Shown in pieces: positions 33,730-42,918 of a stretch of DNA of 64,000 nt (positions are counted from its first letter, which is position 1; each line of letters starts with the position of its first letter). The stretch is from assembly GCA_965214485.1 (NCBI GenBank), contig CBDCBW010000010.1, positions 132,342 through 196,341 on the forward strand, written 5' to 3'. A model generated the notes under the pieces. It was not told the origin of the DNA. It searched no databases and saw only the letters and a program-made list of their open reading frames with translations. The DNA comes from JANQRZ01 sp965214485. GTDB lineage: Bacteria; Bacteroidota; Rhodothermia; Rhodothermales; JANQRZ01. Position numbers and translations under genes: made by a program.

Positions 33730-35010
33730 TCAGGACGCTGCCCCCGACATATTGAAGCCCGGTCTCGGACTGAGCCGCTGGCCTCCGTGCTCCTGAGCTT
33801 CCTGGATCCTTCCTGCAGCCACCGGCTCCGCAGGAGCATCCTGCTCCACGTCATTCTCGAAAGCTGTGGCATACGACGCCAGCTCTACGTGCTCCCGAAG
33901 CCGGTCCTCAGTTCCGAGCGAAGGCACCCCGATCGGGTGAACGTCCGGTCCGACGTAGCTACGCCGGAGATATTTCAGCCTGTTCAACCCGAGGCCAGCC
34001 AAAGCGAGCACGGCAACGACGATTCCGACGCTATAGGCAGCCGAGGTCACGCTCATCATCACAGCCGCGCCTCCGAACGAAACCGCCACCGCGTAGAGCA
34101 CCAGCACAGCCTGGCGGTGCGACAGCGTCCGCGTGAGCCGGTGGTGAATGTGGTCCCGATCCGGCGCGAAGATCGCCTGCTGCCCGAGGAAACGCCGAGC
34201 GATGGAGAGCGCCGTGTCGATCAGCGGCAGGCCGAGCACGACGGCCGGGATGAGCACGGCCAGCCAGGGGTTGGGGTGGCCGGTGCCGGAGAGGCTGTAC
34301 GTCGCCAGCAGATAGCCCAGGAACAGGCTCCCGGAATCGCCCATGAAGATAGACGCCGGGTTGAAGTTGAACAGCAAGAACCCAGCGAGCGCCCCGGTGA
34401 TGATGAGAGCGATCAGGACGAGGCCCAACTCGCCGTTGAGCCCGAAGATCAGTCCCAGCGACGCGAAGGCGATCAGCGACACCCCGGCGGCGAGGCCGTC
34501 GAGGCCGTCAAGCAGGTTGACGGCGTTGATCACGCCGACGACCCAGAGCAGCGTCAGCGGCATCGAGATGAGCGCGTGCGTGTAGGGGTCCTCGCCCAGG
34601 AACGGTATTCCCGCCAGGTCGATCCGGTACCCGGCGTGCAGCAGGGCGTACGCGACGAGGAGTTGGACGAGGAACTTGCCCTTGAAGCCGAGGCCCCGGA
34701 TGTCGTCGTAGAAGCCGGCGGCCACAATCACGAGCGCGCCCACCCACAGAGCCGACGAGGGGAACTGAACATCGAAGTGCAGCAGGTCCCGGACCGCGTG
34801 CAGGTAGGCAAGCCCCACGGCGAACCCAATCGCGATGGCGACGCCGCCAACAGCCGGGACGATGGCCGCGTGTAGCTTCCGCTGTCCATCCGGGTGGTCA
34901 ACCCAGTCCCGTTCAATTGCAAGACGCCGTACGACCGGCGTGAGCAGGCCCGTCGTCCCGAAAGCGACGAAGAAGCCTGTGATGAGGGTGATGAGTACCG
35001 AATACTCCAT
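33730..35010 (-). CDS. WecA/TagO-like polyprenyl-phosphate sugar-1-P transferase
   Basis: A 426-aa polytopic membrane enzyme of the MraY/WecA superfamily that starts a glycan by moving a HexNAc-1-P from a UDP-sugar to undecaprenyl phosphate. Motifs: AAGFYDDIRGLG, VVGVINAVNLLDGLDGLAAG, NFNPASIFMGDSGSLFLGY and the HIHHRL loop. The last ~80 residues form a polar tail beyond the final membrane helix, longer than usual. It probably feeds the polysaccharide cluster on the right. It is separated from the lasso operon start by about 150 bp. Confidence 0.92.
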   Translation of the reverse strand: MEYSVLITLITGFFVAFGTTGLLTPVVRRLAIERDWVDHPDGQRKLHAAIVPAVGGVAIAIGFAVGLAYLHAVRDLLHFDVQFPSSALWVGALVIVAAGFYDDIRGLGFKGKFLVQLLVAYALLHAGYRIDLAGIPFLGEDPYTHALISMPLTLLWVVGVINAVNLLDGLDGLAAGVSLIAFASLGLIFGLNGELGLVLIALIITGALAGFLLFNFNPASIFMGDSGSLFLGYLLATYSLSGTGHPNPWLAVLIPAVVLGLPLIDTALSIARRFLGQQAIFAPDRDHIHHRLTRTLSHRQAVLVLYAVAVSFGGAAVMMSVTSAAYSVGIVVAVLALAGLGLNRLKYLRRSYVGPDVHPIGVPSLGTEDRLREHVELASYATAFENDVEQDAPAEPVAAGRIQEAQEHGGQRLSPRPGFNMSGAAS

Positions 35011-35408
35011 AGGACCGAGGGTGCGTGTCTCAGAGGGTGCTACCTACCGTAGGCAAGTAGTCCTTCCGCATTGGGCTGAAGGTAGTCGGTATGGAGTAGG
35101 TACCGGAATCGTGCCTTTTGCAGATGAGAGCGAGGACCTGTAAAGGGCTAGGCCCATATTCGCGCCCTGTTCAGAGTCTACAGCTTCAGAGAAGCTACGC
35201 CAAGCACCCTAGCTATCTTTGGAGAACAGAGGATGCGCCTTTGAGAGCTCGCGCCTAGCACCTCAGGCGTAGCAGCGGTGAGCTTAAAGCCAGACACGTC
35301 CTCCGCGCTAGGCAGAGGTCATTATCATCAGGTGAAATCTTGAAGGGGCTCTCCCCTCCCGAGACGGCTCTGAGGACGTGGAATGCCCGCCGGGCTAGTT
35401 GAACCGGG
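35011..35408. other. Gene-free region between export genes
   Basis: 398 bp without a supported gene, less GC-rich than its neighbours. It contains CCTACCGTAGG (35043-35053), a small palindrome about 33 bp before the WecA-like start, and a plus-strand TATCTTTG (35214-35221) that has no gene to serve. A weak ggggctctcccc hairpin is near 35346. A minus-strand promoter for the WecA-like gene must lie here, but I could not identify one. Confidence 0.5.
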
Positions 35409-35419
35409 CTAATTGAACA
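35392..35419 (-). repeat. 14-bp tandem duplication across a stop codon
   Basis: gggctagttgaacc (35392-35405) and gggctaattgaaca (35406-35419) are tandem near-copies spanning the TAG of the SLBB gene at 35409-35411. It parallels the 20-bp duplication at 8921-8960. Confidence 0.7.
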
Positions 35420-35903
35420 CTGAATAGAGGCGGAGGCCGAGCAGAGTCAGACTCGCTAGTTCAGAGGCTAGCCTGAGCACCTGTCTGTAGTCGAAGGATC
35501 TCAAGGCCTGGGTCTCGATGGCGATGGCATCTCCGTCCTGCAGGGTAGGGTAGGCGTTAGCCTGAACGACCAGCTCTCCGGTCCTCGCCTCGTAGATCAC
35601 GGTCCGCTCGCCGCCTTGCTCGCGCAGCACGCGCACGGTCTTTCTGACCTCCACCTGGTCCGTCTCCCGCTCGAAGAACGAGACGCCGGCCAGGGCAAGA
35701 AACTTGTCTAGGGCGACGGATTCCCCAATCACGTAGACGCCGCTCCTCGTGTCCCCCATCAGTATCACTTCGTTCGTGGCCTCGCCGGGGAGGGCGAAGA
35801 CGGTGCTGCCGGGATAGGGGACTTCCTGTGCCTTCACTTCTGCGGGGAAAACGAGAAGCAGAGTCAGAGCACAGGCGGTGCAGAACGGTGCAAGACGTTT
35901 CAT
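35409..35903 (-). CDS. SLBB-domain export protein lacking the Poly_export domain
   Basis: A 164-aa exported protein. Residues 1-24 are a signal peptide (LTLLLVFPAEVKA|QE). An SLBB-like domain (~45-130, VILMGDTRSGVYVIGESVAL... GDAIAIET) is followed by a C-terminal hydrophobic helix (LASELASLTLLGLRLYSVF). Typical Wza-type outer-membrane export proteins also carry an N-terminal Poly_export domain, which is missing. It could be an accessory periplasmic partner of the tyrosine kinase encoded just upstream. The ATG at 35903 is chosen because the signal peptide starts there. Confidence 0.75.
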   Translation of the reverse strand: MKRLAPFCTACALTLLLVFPAEVKAQEVPYPGSTVFALPGEATNEVILMGDTRSGVYVIGESVALDKFLALAGVSFFERETDQVEVRKTVRVLREQGGERTVIYEARTGELVVQANAYPTLQDGDAIAIETQALRSFDYRQVLRLASELASLTLLGLRLYSVFN

Positions 35904-35934
35904 GGGCGTCGTAGAGGAGAGGGGGAACATAGCC

Positions 35935-35978
35935 GTGCGCCGTGTGCATCGGCCAGCAAGGCGTTACACACGGCGCAC
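35935..35978. promoter_or_regulatory. Perfect 12-bp inverted repeat between kinase and SLBB genes
   Basis: GTGCGCCGTGTG (35935-35946) and its exact reverse complement (35967-35978) flank a 20-bp spacer. It lies in the 116-bp gap between the tyrosine kinase stop (36020) and the SLBB start (35903). It could be an operator for a dimeric regulator or an attenuator-like stem; no T-run follows. Confidence 0.55.
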
Positions 35979-36019
35979 AGTGGAAGGGGGCCTAAGCCCT
36001 GGAACGGGAATATAACGCG

Positions 36020-38410
36020 CTAGGCCTTCTGGGACCAGCGCGACGGCTTCCACCACGGCTCGACGGCCTGCTCGCCAGGGCCGTAGCTGTACTTCGAGTA
36101 CGGTCCGTAGACCCCGTAGCTGTACTTGTAGCCGTAGGCCAGCGATAGGTCGAACCGGTTGAGCAGCGTCCCGACGACGTGGGCACCGACATCGGACAGG
36201 CGCTCGAGGCTGTGGTCGAGGTCGCCCTCTTTCGTCTTCCCTGCTGCCGCGACGATAATCGTCGCGTCGGCCTGAGTCGAAAGAAGGACCGCCTCGGTGG
36301 CGGCGAGCACCGGCGGCGTGTCAATGATGATCATGTCGAACTGGCCGCGCAGCATCTCGAGCACGTCGCGCATCCGCTTCGAGCCGAGCAGCTCCGAGGG
36401 GCTTTCTATGAGCGTCGGATCGGGGTCGTCCGTCAGGTCCTGCTCGTCGAAGCCATTGTCGAGAAGGCCTCCGGCGGGCATGACGTAGAGGTTCTCGTCG
36501 AGCGAGCTCTGGAAGGCCTGCAGCGACTGCTCTCCGTCGAGGAGCACCTGCACGAGGCCCGGCTCCAGACTGCGCCCGAGCAGCGAGTGCTGCTTCGGAC
36601 GCCGAAGGTCGGCATCGATCAGCAGCGTCCGGCGCTTGGCCTGCGCCATCGTCAGCGCGAGGTTGGCCGCCGTCGTGGACTTCCCCTCGGAGGGGGCGGC
36701 ACTCGTCACGAGAAGCGTCTGGACGATCACGCCGGGCCGGCTGAACTGGATGGCCGTCCGGAGGTGGCGGTAGGCCTCCGCCGCGGCCGAGAGCGGATCG
36801 AGCAGCGTGGTGAGACTCGTCGCCACGTTCATCCCTCGGAACTCGGTCACCTCGTCGCCGCCGTAGGCCTGTTTGATGTGAGGCTCCATGTTGGGAATCA
36901 CCCCGATGACGTTCTGGTCCCGGTCGCGGAGCTGGTCCGGTTTGTAGATTCGGTTGTCGAGCTTGTCGCGCACGAAAGCCAGCGCGATGCCCAGAGCGAG
37001 GCCCAGCAGCAGGCCCATCGCTATGGTGTTCCAGCGGCTCGGACCCTCGGGCAGGCCCGGGACCTGCGCCGCGCGGAGGACGCGAGCGTATCCCGGCTCA
37101 GACTCCTGAGCGATCTCCGTTTCCTGAAGGCGCTCGACGACGAAGGAGTACATCTGCTCGGCCTGCTGGCGCTGGCGCTCTAGACGAGCCAGGTCCGTGG
37201 ACTGCCCTGGAATCTGGCTCAGTTCGCCCTGCATCTCTCCGATCCGGCGGTCCATCAGGTTGATGCGGGCGTCGATGCCGTTCATCGTGATGTCGTCCGA
37301 TATCATCTGCCGGCTCAGCTCGGCGGCGTAGCTGACGGCGCTGGGGCCCTGATCGATGCCGCCCGCTGCCAGCACGTCCTCGACGTAGGTTTCCGAGAGC
37401 CGCTGCCTCTCGGCTCGGGCAGCCGACAGCCGTCGGTCGATGACAGCAAGCTCCTCGGCGCGCTTCTGCTGAGCGGCTGTAGCGTCGGTGCCGATCCCGG
37501 CTTCAAAGCTCAGGATCGTCTGCTTCCGGTTCTCGAGGCTGGCGATCTCCTGCTCGAGGGAGACCAAACGCTGGTCCGTCTCCGAGGTCATGCGCTCGAC
37601 GAGTTGGGGGCTGATCTGTGCCAGCGCCTCCTCGGTCGTCGCCATCTGTGCCCGGCGCATCTGCCGGTCGAGCTCTGCGCTCTCGCGCTGTGCCTCGAGG
37701 CTGGCGATCTGCGAGACCATGGCTTCACCGGACTGGGTGAGGCCGGCAGCCTGGTTGGTTTCCATAAAGCGCTGCACCTCGTCCTCGGCGGCGCGCAGCT
37801 CTTCCAGACGCTGCTCAGCCTGCTCCTCCAAAAACTCGTAGGTCTGGTCGAGGTACGTCCGGCTCACGTCCTGCGTCTGGCGGACGTATTCCTCGGCGTA
37901 GATGTTCGCCAAGCGCGCGGCCTCCTGCCGGTCCAGGCTCTCCGAGGTCACCTGAATCGCGTTATCCAGCGTCCGGCTCGCAGGGCCGAACTGGACGCGC
38001 CCCGTCGGGGGGTAGTTCACGTCCGGGTCCTCGTCGTTCATCTCCTCCAGCCGCTGGTAGACCCGGCGGTGGATATTCTGGTCGTTCTGGAGAATGAACA
38101 GCTCCGTCACCATGGAGCGGTCGCTGCGGACGAAGGGGGTGCCCGAGGCTTCCGGGGCACCGCTGCCGCCACTCGGTGCCCGCTGGAGCTCGAGCATGAC
38201 CAGCGCTCGGGCTTGGTACTCGGGCTCCAGCGTCAGGCTGTAGATAAGCGCACCGGTGGTGACGAGTACCAGCGCTACGATGATGATCAGCCGCCGCCGG
38301 TAGAGGGTGTCGAGAAGTTGCTCCAGCTGCTTGTTCTTCGTCTGCGAAGGGATATACGAGTATCCTCCGGAAGAAGCACTACGCTCGCGGTCGGTCTCAG
38401 GAGTTTGCAT
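36020..38410 (-). CDS. Polysaccharide co-polymerase/tyrosine autokinase (Wzc-like)
   Basis: A 796-aa inner-membrane protein. Helix 1 (~40-62) and helix 2 (~455-475) flank a large periplasmic Wzz/coiled-coil region. The cytoplasmic BY-kinase domain (~490-770) has Walker A SAAPSEGKSTTAANL (~573), Walker A' TLLIDADLRRPKQ and Walker B MIIIDTPPV. The C-terminus is a Tyr cluster (YGYKYSYGVYGPYSKYSYG), the usual autophosphorylation tail. It controls chain length and export of exopolysaccharide with an outer-membrane partner. Confidence 0.94.
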   Translation of the reverse strand: MQTPETDRERSASSGGYSYIPSQTKNKQLEQLLDTLYRRRLIIIVALVLVTTGALIYSLTLEPEYQARALVMLELQRAPSGGSGAPEASGTPFVRSDRSMVTELFILQNDQNIHRRVYQRLEEMNDEDPDVNYPPTGRVQFGPASRTLDNAIQVTSESLDRQEAARLANIYAEEYVRQTQDVSRTYLDQTYEFLEEQAEQRLEELRAAEDEVQRFMETNQAAGLTQSGEAMVSQIASLEAQRESAELDRQMRRAQMATTEEALAQISPQLVERMTSETDQRLVSLEQEIASLENRKQTILSFEAGIGTDATAAQQKRAEELAVIDRRLSAARAERQRLSETYVEDVLAAGGIDQGPSAVSYAAELSRQMISDDITMNGIDARINLMDRRIGEMQGELSQIPGQSTDLARLERQRQQAEQMYSFVVERLQETEIAQESEPGYARVLRAAQVPGLPEGPSRWNTIAMGLLLGLALGIALAFVRDKLDNRIYKPDQLRDRDQNVIGVIPNMEPHIKQAYGGDEVTEFRGMNVATSLTTLLDPLSAAAEAYRHLRTAIQFSRPGVIVQTLLVTSAAPSEGKSTTAANLALTMAQAKRRTLLIDADLRRPKQHSLLGRSLEPGLVQVLLDGEQSLQAFQSSLDENLYVMPAGGLLDNGFDEQDLTDDPDPTLIESPSELLGSKRMRDVLEMLRGQFDMIIIDTPPVLAATEAVLLSTQADATIIVAAAGKTKEGDLDHSLERLSDVGAHVVGTLLNRFDLSLAYGYKYSYGVYGPYSKYSYGPGEQAVEPWWKPSRWSQKA

Positions 38411-38946
38411 GTCGTAAGGCCTGGTAGGCGTCTGTCGGCGTAAAATAAAAGGGTGTTAAGCGCGGAGACTTCCTCGCGCTCCACACGCGGCCTAGCACTA
38501 AGCCAGTACTAAGAACGTCAACTCTGCAGCCTAAAGGAAATGAAGAAGGTACCACTTCCAGCAGGATCACGTCGGCGTCATCAGGCGCAGCGCCCATAGG
38601 CTTCTGGCGCAATGGGTGCTGGGCGATTCGCTCAAGGGTTATCGGCCCCCGCTACGAGCACTCCAGCATAGGCAAGAGCCATTCCGATTCTCGCCCGGCC
38701 GATTTCAAATTGTTCGAGCATTTCGAAATTCCCCCTCGGTACCTCTCTATCTACTGCTCCTGCTACACACACCCTGCACCTTGCCGCTAAGAGAACCGCA
38801 CGATTTGTAAGCGCGGCGTCACGCGGGGTGCATAGAGGTGTCAGTAACGGGCTGCTAAAGGAATCCAGGCCAAACCAGCGCCCCGCACGGTATGTCGCTT
38901 GTCAAACGTGGGAGTACGAAACGTGCCCACGACTACCGACAACCCC
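38411..38946. other. Divergent intergenic region
   Basis: 536 bp between the divergent tyrosine kinase and a T9SS gene. It is AT-richer (for example aaaataaaa near 38443) and should hold promoters for both genes, but no clear TAnnTTTG match in the right orientation was found. A 64-codon frame at 38616-38810 has no protein-like features. Confidence 0.5.
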
Positions 38947-39696
38947 ATGCGAACGCGTCTCTGCTTTATCCTCATCGCCCCTCTTTTGCTAAGCCTGGCG
39001 AGCGTTGTACGCGCCGATCCTCATTTTGATACGTGCAGCGCGCGCACGGGCAGCAATGCCACCATCGTAGTCCCCCTTTCTACCGCACGCATCAACGGGG
39101 CTCCCATGGAAGAGGGCGACGAGATGGCGATCTTTACCCCGGATGGGGTGTGCGCCGGCTACACGGTGTGGGAGGACGACCACGCCGTACTCGTCGCCTG
39201 GGAAAACAGCCCACTGACCACGGTGGCCGATGGCTTCGAACCGGGACAGCCGCTGGCGTATGCCATTTGGGATGCCTCCACAGCCGTTGAGTACGGGCGG
39301 GGTTTCGGTGGAGTGTACGTAGCCTACAACCTCGTGGTCGCCGAGAGCGAGCTGTTCGAGACCGATGCCATCTATGTGGTGTCAGACCTCGCTGCCTCGG
39401 ACGCGGTATCGAACGAAGCATCGGCTCCGGCGACGTTTGCACTCGGCTCTAACTACCCCAATCCGTTTGCCCAGCGGACGACCATCCGGTACGAGCTACC
39501 CGAGGGTACCCCTGTGACGCTCGAGGTCTTCGACATGATGGGACGCCGGGTGGCCGTTCTCGTCAACGAGACCATGCCTGCGGGCGAGCACGAGGTCAGC
39601 TTCGACGCGGAGAGCAGCTTGTCCAGCGGCGTCTATCTCTATTCGATCCGAGCAGGGGCATACGCGTCGAACCGAAAGATGACGATCCTCGGCTGA
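38947..39696 (+). CDS. Secreted protein with T9SS sorting domain
   Basis: A 249-aa exported protein: signal peptide 1-22 (LCFILIAPLLLSLASVVRA|D), a beta-rich central domain (~25-150, with GDEMAIFTPDGVCAGYTVW and GQPLAYAIWDAST) and a C-terminal T9SS type A sorting domain (NYPNPFAQRTTIRYELPEG...SSGVYLYSIRAG). The central domain is like those in other small T9SS proteins; binding partner unknown. The ATG at 38947 (MRTRLCFIL) places the signal peptide at the start. It sits between the two halves of the polysaccharide locus. Confidence 0.85.
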   Translation: MRTRLCFILIAPLLLSLASVVRADPHFDTCSARTGSNATIVVPLSTARINGAPMEEGDEMAIFTPDGVCAGYTVWEDDHAVLVAWENSPLTTVADGFEPGQPLAYAIWDASTAVEYGRGFGGVYVAYNLVVAESELFETDAIYVVSDLAASDAVSNEASAPATFALGSNYPNPFAQRTTIRYELPEGTPVTLEVFDMMGRRVAVLVNETMPAGEHEVSFDAESSLSSGVYLYSIRAGAYASNRKMTILG

Positions 39697-39833
39697 GCGG
39701 CCCTAGGCTTCGCGGGCACCGGCCCGGACTCCACCGACGAGTCCAGGCCAGCTTTCTTTGGCCGAGCCTTGAACGCAGGATTATGGTTCGGTGAGGTTCG
39801 GCAATTATTCGTTCTGGCTGCATTTTTGAGGTT

Positions 39834-39841
39834 TAGTTTTG
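39834..39841 (+). promoter_or_regulatory. Candidate -7 box for the polysaccharide operon
   Basis: TAGTTTTG matches the Bacteroidetes TAnnTTTG box and lies in an AT-rich patch about 90 bp before the AsnB-like start at 39932. A clear TTTG -33 element is absent; ttctgg near 39812 is the best candidate. Confidence 0.45.
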
Positions 39842-39931
39842 GATACAGAAGCAGACTAGGTCGAAGGCTGAAGGGGAGAGCCCAGGACGCTGGGTGCCTC
39901 ATGCGCTTCCAGCTATCGGAGAGGACACCTT

Positions 39932-41728
39932 ATGTGCGGGATTGCAGCAGCGTTTGCCTACGGCGGCTCGGGCGTGGACCCGGCCTGGCTCGGGCGAGCG
40001 TGCGACGCGATGGCCGCGCGCGGGCCGGACGGTTCGGGCCTCTGGATGACCCCGGACAGCCGCGCTGGGCTGGGACACCGCCGCCTCTCGATCATTGATC
40101 TGTCCGAGGCCGGCGCACAGCCGATGGCCTCCGGTGCCCACGTCCTCTGCTTCAACGGCGAGATCTACAACTACCGGGCGCTGCGCGATAACTTGGAGCG
40201 CCGAGGGCACCGCTTCGCCTCGCACTCGGACACCGAGGTGCTGCTTCGCCTCTGGGCCGAGCACGGCGAGGGCATGGTCGAGCACCTCCGGGGGATGTTC
40301 GCCTTCGCGCTCTGGGACGCCGAGCGCGGCGGGCTCTTCCTCGCCCGCGACCCCTACGGCGTCAAGCCGCTCTACCTCGCCGACGACGGCGCAACGTTCC
40401 GCGCGGCCTCTCAGGTGAAAGCCCTGCTCGCGGGCGGCGGCATCGACACGTCGCCGGAGCCGGCGGGCCACGTCGGGTTCTTTTTGTGGGGGCACGTGCC
40501 GGAGCCCTACACCTTGTATAAAGGTATCCGCGCGCTGCCCGCCGGGCATACGCTGTGGATCGACGGCTCGGGCGAGCGCCGCGAGCGCGCGTTCACGACC
40601 GTCGACGCCGTGCTGGCCGAGGCCACGCCGGAGCACGTCAACGGAGAGGCCCGGCACCGGCTCCGCGAGGCGCTGCTCGACAGCGTGCGGCACCACCTCG
40701 TGGCGGACGTGGACGTGGGCGTCTTCCTTTCGTCGGGCCGGGACTCGGCGACGCTCGCGGCGCTCGCCGCCGAGGTCGGAGGGCGGCTCCGCACCGTCAC
40801 GCTCGGCTTCGCCGAGTACCGGGGGAGCGAGCACGACGAAGTCCCCCTCGCCGAGCGCGTGGCGGCGCACTACGGGGCCGAGCACAACACCGTCTGGATC
40901 GGCCAGAGCGATTTCCGCGACGCCTTCGAGCGTTTCCTCGCCGCGATGGACCAGCCGACGACGGACGGCCTCAACAGCTATTTCGTCAGCCGGGCGGCGG
41001 CGCAGGCCGGCCTCAAGGTGGCCCTCTCCGGGCTGGGCGGCGACGAGCTCTTCGGCGGCTACCCGAGCTTTACCGAAATCCCCCGGCTCGTGGCTCTCAC
41101 CCGGCGCATCCCTCTCGCGGCGCGGATCGGGCCGGGCGTGCGGGCGGTGTCGGCCCCCGTGCTGCGGCGCTTCACGTCGCCCAAGTACGCCGGGCTGCTC
41201 GAATACGGCACCGACTACGCCGGGGCGTACCTCCTGCGCCGGGGGATGTTCATGCCGTGGGAGCTGCCCGAGGTTCTCGACCCGGACCTCGTGCGCGAGG
41301 GCTGGCGCGCGCTCGATACCCGCGCCCGGCTCAAGGCCACGGTCGCCGATATCCGCGCGAGCCGGTTAAAAATCTCGGCGCTGGAGTCGATGTGGTATAT
41401 GCGGAACCAGCTTCTTCGAGACACCGATTGGGCGAGCATGGCGCATTCGCTCGAAGTCCGGGTTCCGCTCGTCGATGTCGCGCTGCTGCGCGCCGTCGCC
41501 CCGCTCCTCGTTGCCCGGCCCGACCTCGGCAAGCACAGTCTCGCCGAGACGCCGGCCCGCCCGCTCCCCGACGCCATCTTGCACCGTCCCAAAACCGGTT
41601 TCACCACGCCCGTCCGCCAGTGGATGCTGGAGGACGGCACGGTCGCGCCGAGCGACCGCGGGCTGCGCGGTTGGGCGCGGCAGGTCTACGCGCGCACCTG
41701 GGACGCCGCCGCCGGGCCGGTCGCATGA
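39932..41728 (+). CDS. asnB: AsnB-type glutamine amidotransferase
   Basis: A 598-aa asparagine-synthase family protein. The N-terminal class II glutaminase begins MCGIAAAF with Cys2 intact. The synthetase domain has the PP-loop LSSGRDSATLAAL in place of the usual SGGLDSS, then LSGLGGDELFGGYP. In polysaccharide clusters such enzymes usually amidate a sugar carboxylate (uronamide) rather than make asparagine; that is the likely role here. It is the first gene of the plus-strand array, and its stop overlaps the next start by 4 bp (ATGA). Confidence 0.9.
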   Translation: MCGIAAAFAYGGSGVDPAWLGRACDAMAARGPDGSGLWMTPDSRAGLGHRRLSIIDLSEAGAQPMASGAHVLCFNGEIYNYRALRDNLERRGHRFASHSDTEVLLRLWAEHGEGMVEHLRGMFAFALWDAERGGLFLARDPYGVKPLYLADDGATFRAASQVKALLAGGGIDTSPEPAGHVGFFLWGHVPEPYTLYKGIRALPAGHTLWIDGSGERRERAFTTVDAVLAEATPEHVNGEARHRLREALLDSVRHHLVADVDVGVFLSSGRDSATLAALAAEVGGRLRTVTLGFAEYRGSEHDEVPLAERVAAHYGAEHNTVWIGQSDFRDAFERFLAAMDQPTTDGLNSYFVSRAAAQAGLKVALSGLGGDELFGGYPSFTEIPRLVALTRRIPLAARIGPGVRAVSAPVLRRFTSPKYAGLLEYGTDYAGAYLLRRGMFMPWELPEVLDPDLVREGWRALDTRARLKATVADIRASRLKISALESMWYMRNQLLRDTDWASMAHSLEVRVPLVDVALLRAVAPLLVARPDLGKHSLAETPARPLPDAILHRPKTGFTTPVRQWMLEDGTVAPSDRGLRGWARQVYARTWDAAAGPVA

Positions 41729-42861
41729 GAATCCTCGCGCTCATCACCGACGGCTTCGGCACCTCGGGCGGCATCGGCAAGTTCAACCGGGACTTGATGG
41801 AAGCGCTGTGCACGCACCCCGACGTGCGCGAGGTCGTGGCGCTGCCCCGGCTGATGGCCGACGGCACCGAGGCCCCGGCCAGCGGCCCGTTCGAGAAGCT
41901 GACCTACCTCACCGACGGCGTCAACGACAAGGCTCGCTACGTGCTCACGCTCGGGCGGCACCTCCTGCGCGATGCGGACTACGACCTCGTCCTCTGCGCC
42001 CACATCAACCTTTCGCCGCTCGGGTGGCTGTGCCGCCTGCGGACCGGGGCGACGCTCGTCCAGGTCGTCCACGGCTCCGAGGCGTGGCACCCGACGGGCC
42101 GCGCGATCATCGACCGAGCCGTCCGCAGCATGGACGGTTTCATCACCGTGAGCGGGGTCACGAAGGGGCGCTTCTCACGCTGGACCGGCCTCGCCCCGGA
42201 GACGGGCTTCGTCCTCCCCAACTCCATCGACGCCGAGCGCTTCACGCCGGGGCCGAAGAGCCCCGCGCTGCTCAGCCGCTACGGGCTGCACGGCAAAACC
42301 GTCCTCCTGACGCTGGGTCGCCTCGACGCGGGGGAGCGGGCGAAGGGCTTCGACGAGGTGATGGAGGTCCTCGGCGCGCTGGCCGAGGACACGCCCGACC
42401 TCGCGTACCTCATCGTCGGCGACGGCTCGGACCGGGCGCGGCTCGAAGCAAAAGCAGAGCGCCTCGGGCTGGGTGAGCGTGTGGTCTTCGCGGGGTTCAT
42501 CCCGGAGGACGAAAAAGTCGACCACTACCGGCTGGCCGACGCCTACGTGATGCCGAGCAAGTGGGAAGGCTTCGGGATCGTGTACCTCGAGGCGATGGCG
42601 TGCGGCCTCCCGGTCGTCGGCAGCAGCATCGACGGGAGCCTGGAGGCCATCCCCGACGAGAGCTTCGGCCTCACCGTGGACCCGGCCAAGCCCGAGGAGC
42701 TCAAAGGCGCGGTGCGCGCGTCGCTCGCCCGAGGCCACGGCGTGCCGGAGCGCCTGAACCACTTCTCGTACGAGAACTTTTCACGCCGAGTGCACGGGAT
42801 CATCGATGCCTTCGCCGGTACTACGTCGGAATCTGTAGACCGACCGAAGGAAGCCGCCTAA
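41725..42861 (+). CDS. Glycosyltransferase family 4
   Basis: A 378-aa GT-B enzyme. The N-terminal acceptor domain has TDGFGTSGGIGKFNRDLMEA. The C-terminal nucleotide-sugar domain has TLGRLDAGERAKGFDEVMEV and the EX7E-containing SKWEGFGIVYLEAMACGLPV. It transfers a sugar from a nucleotide donor to the growing glycan in the cytoplasm. The ATG at 41725 is fixed by the 4-bp overlap with asnB. Confidence 0.92.
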   Translation: MRILALITDGFGTSGGIGKFNRDLMEALCTHPDVREVVALPRLMADGTEAPASGPFEKLTYLTDGVNDKARYVLTLGRHLLRDADYDLVLCAHINLSPLGWLCRLRTGATLVQVVHGSEAWHPTGRAIIDRAVRSMDGFITVSGVTKGRFSRWTGLAPETGFVLPNSIDAERFTPGPKSPALLSRYGLHGKTVLLTLGRLDAGERAKGFDEVMEVLGALAEDTPDLAYLIVGDGSDRARLEAKAERLGLGERVVFAGFIPEDEKVDHYRLADAYVMPSKWEGFGIVYLEAMACGLPVVGSSIDGSLEAIPDESFGLTVDPAKPEELKGAVRASLARGHGVPERLNHFSYENFSRRVHGIIDAFAGTTSESVDRPKEAA

Positions 42862-42918
42862 GCGCGTGCACGGGAGACACGCGCCTACCCCCTTTTGAAT
42901 TCCGCAAGCCGAAACCAG

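Noticed and set aside
35214..35221. TATCTTTG, a perfect plus-strand -7 box
   Set aside because: No plus-strand gene follows for more than 3.7 kb, so it is probably a chance match.
38616..38810. 64-codon plus-strand frame
   Set aside because: No domain, no ribosome-binding site and no homology that I recognise.
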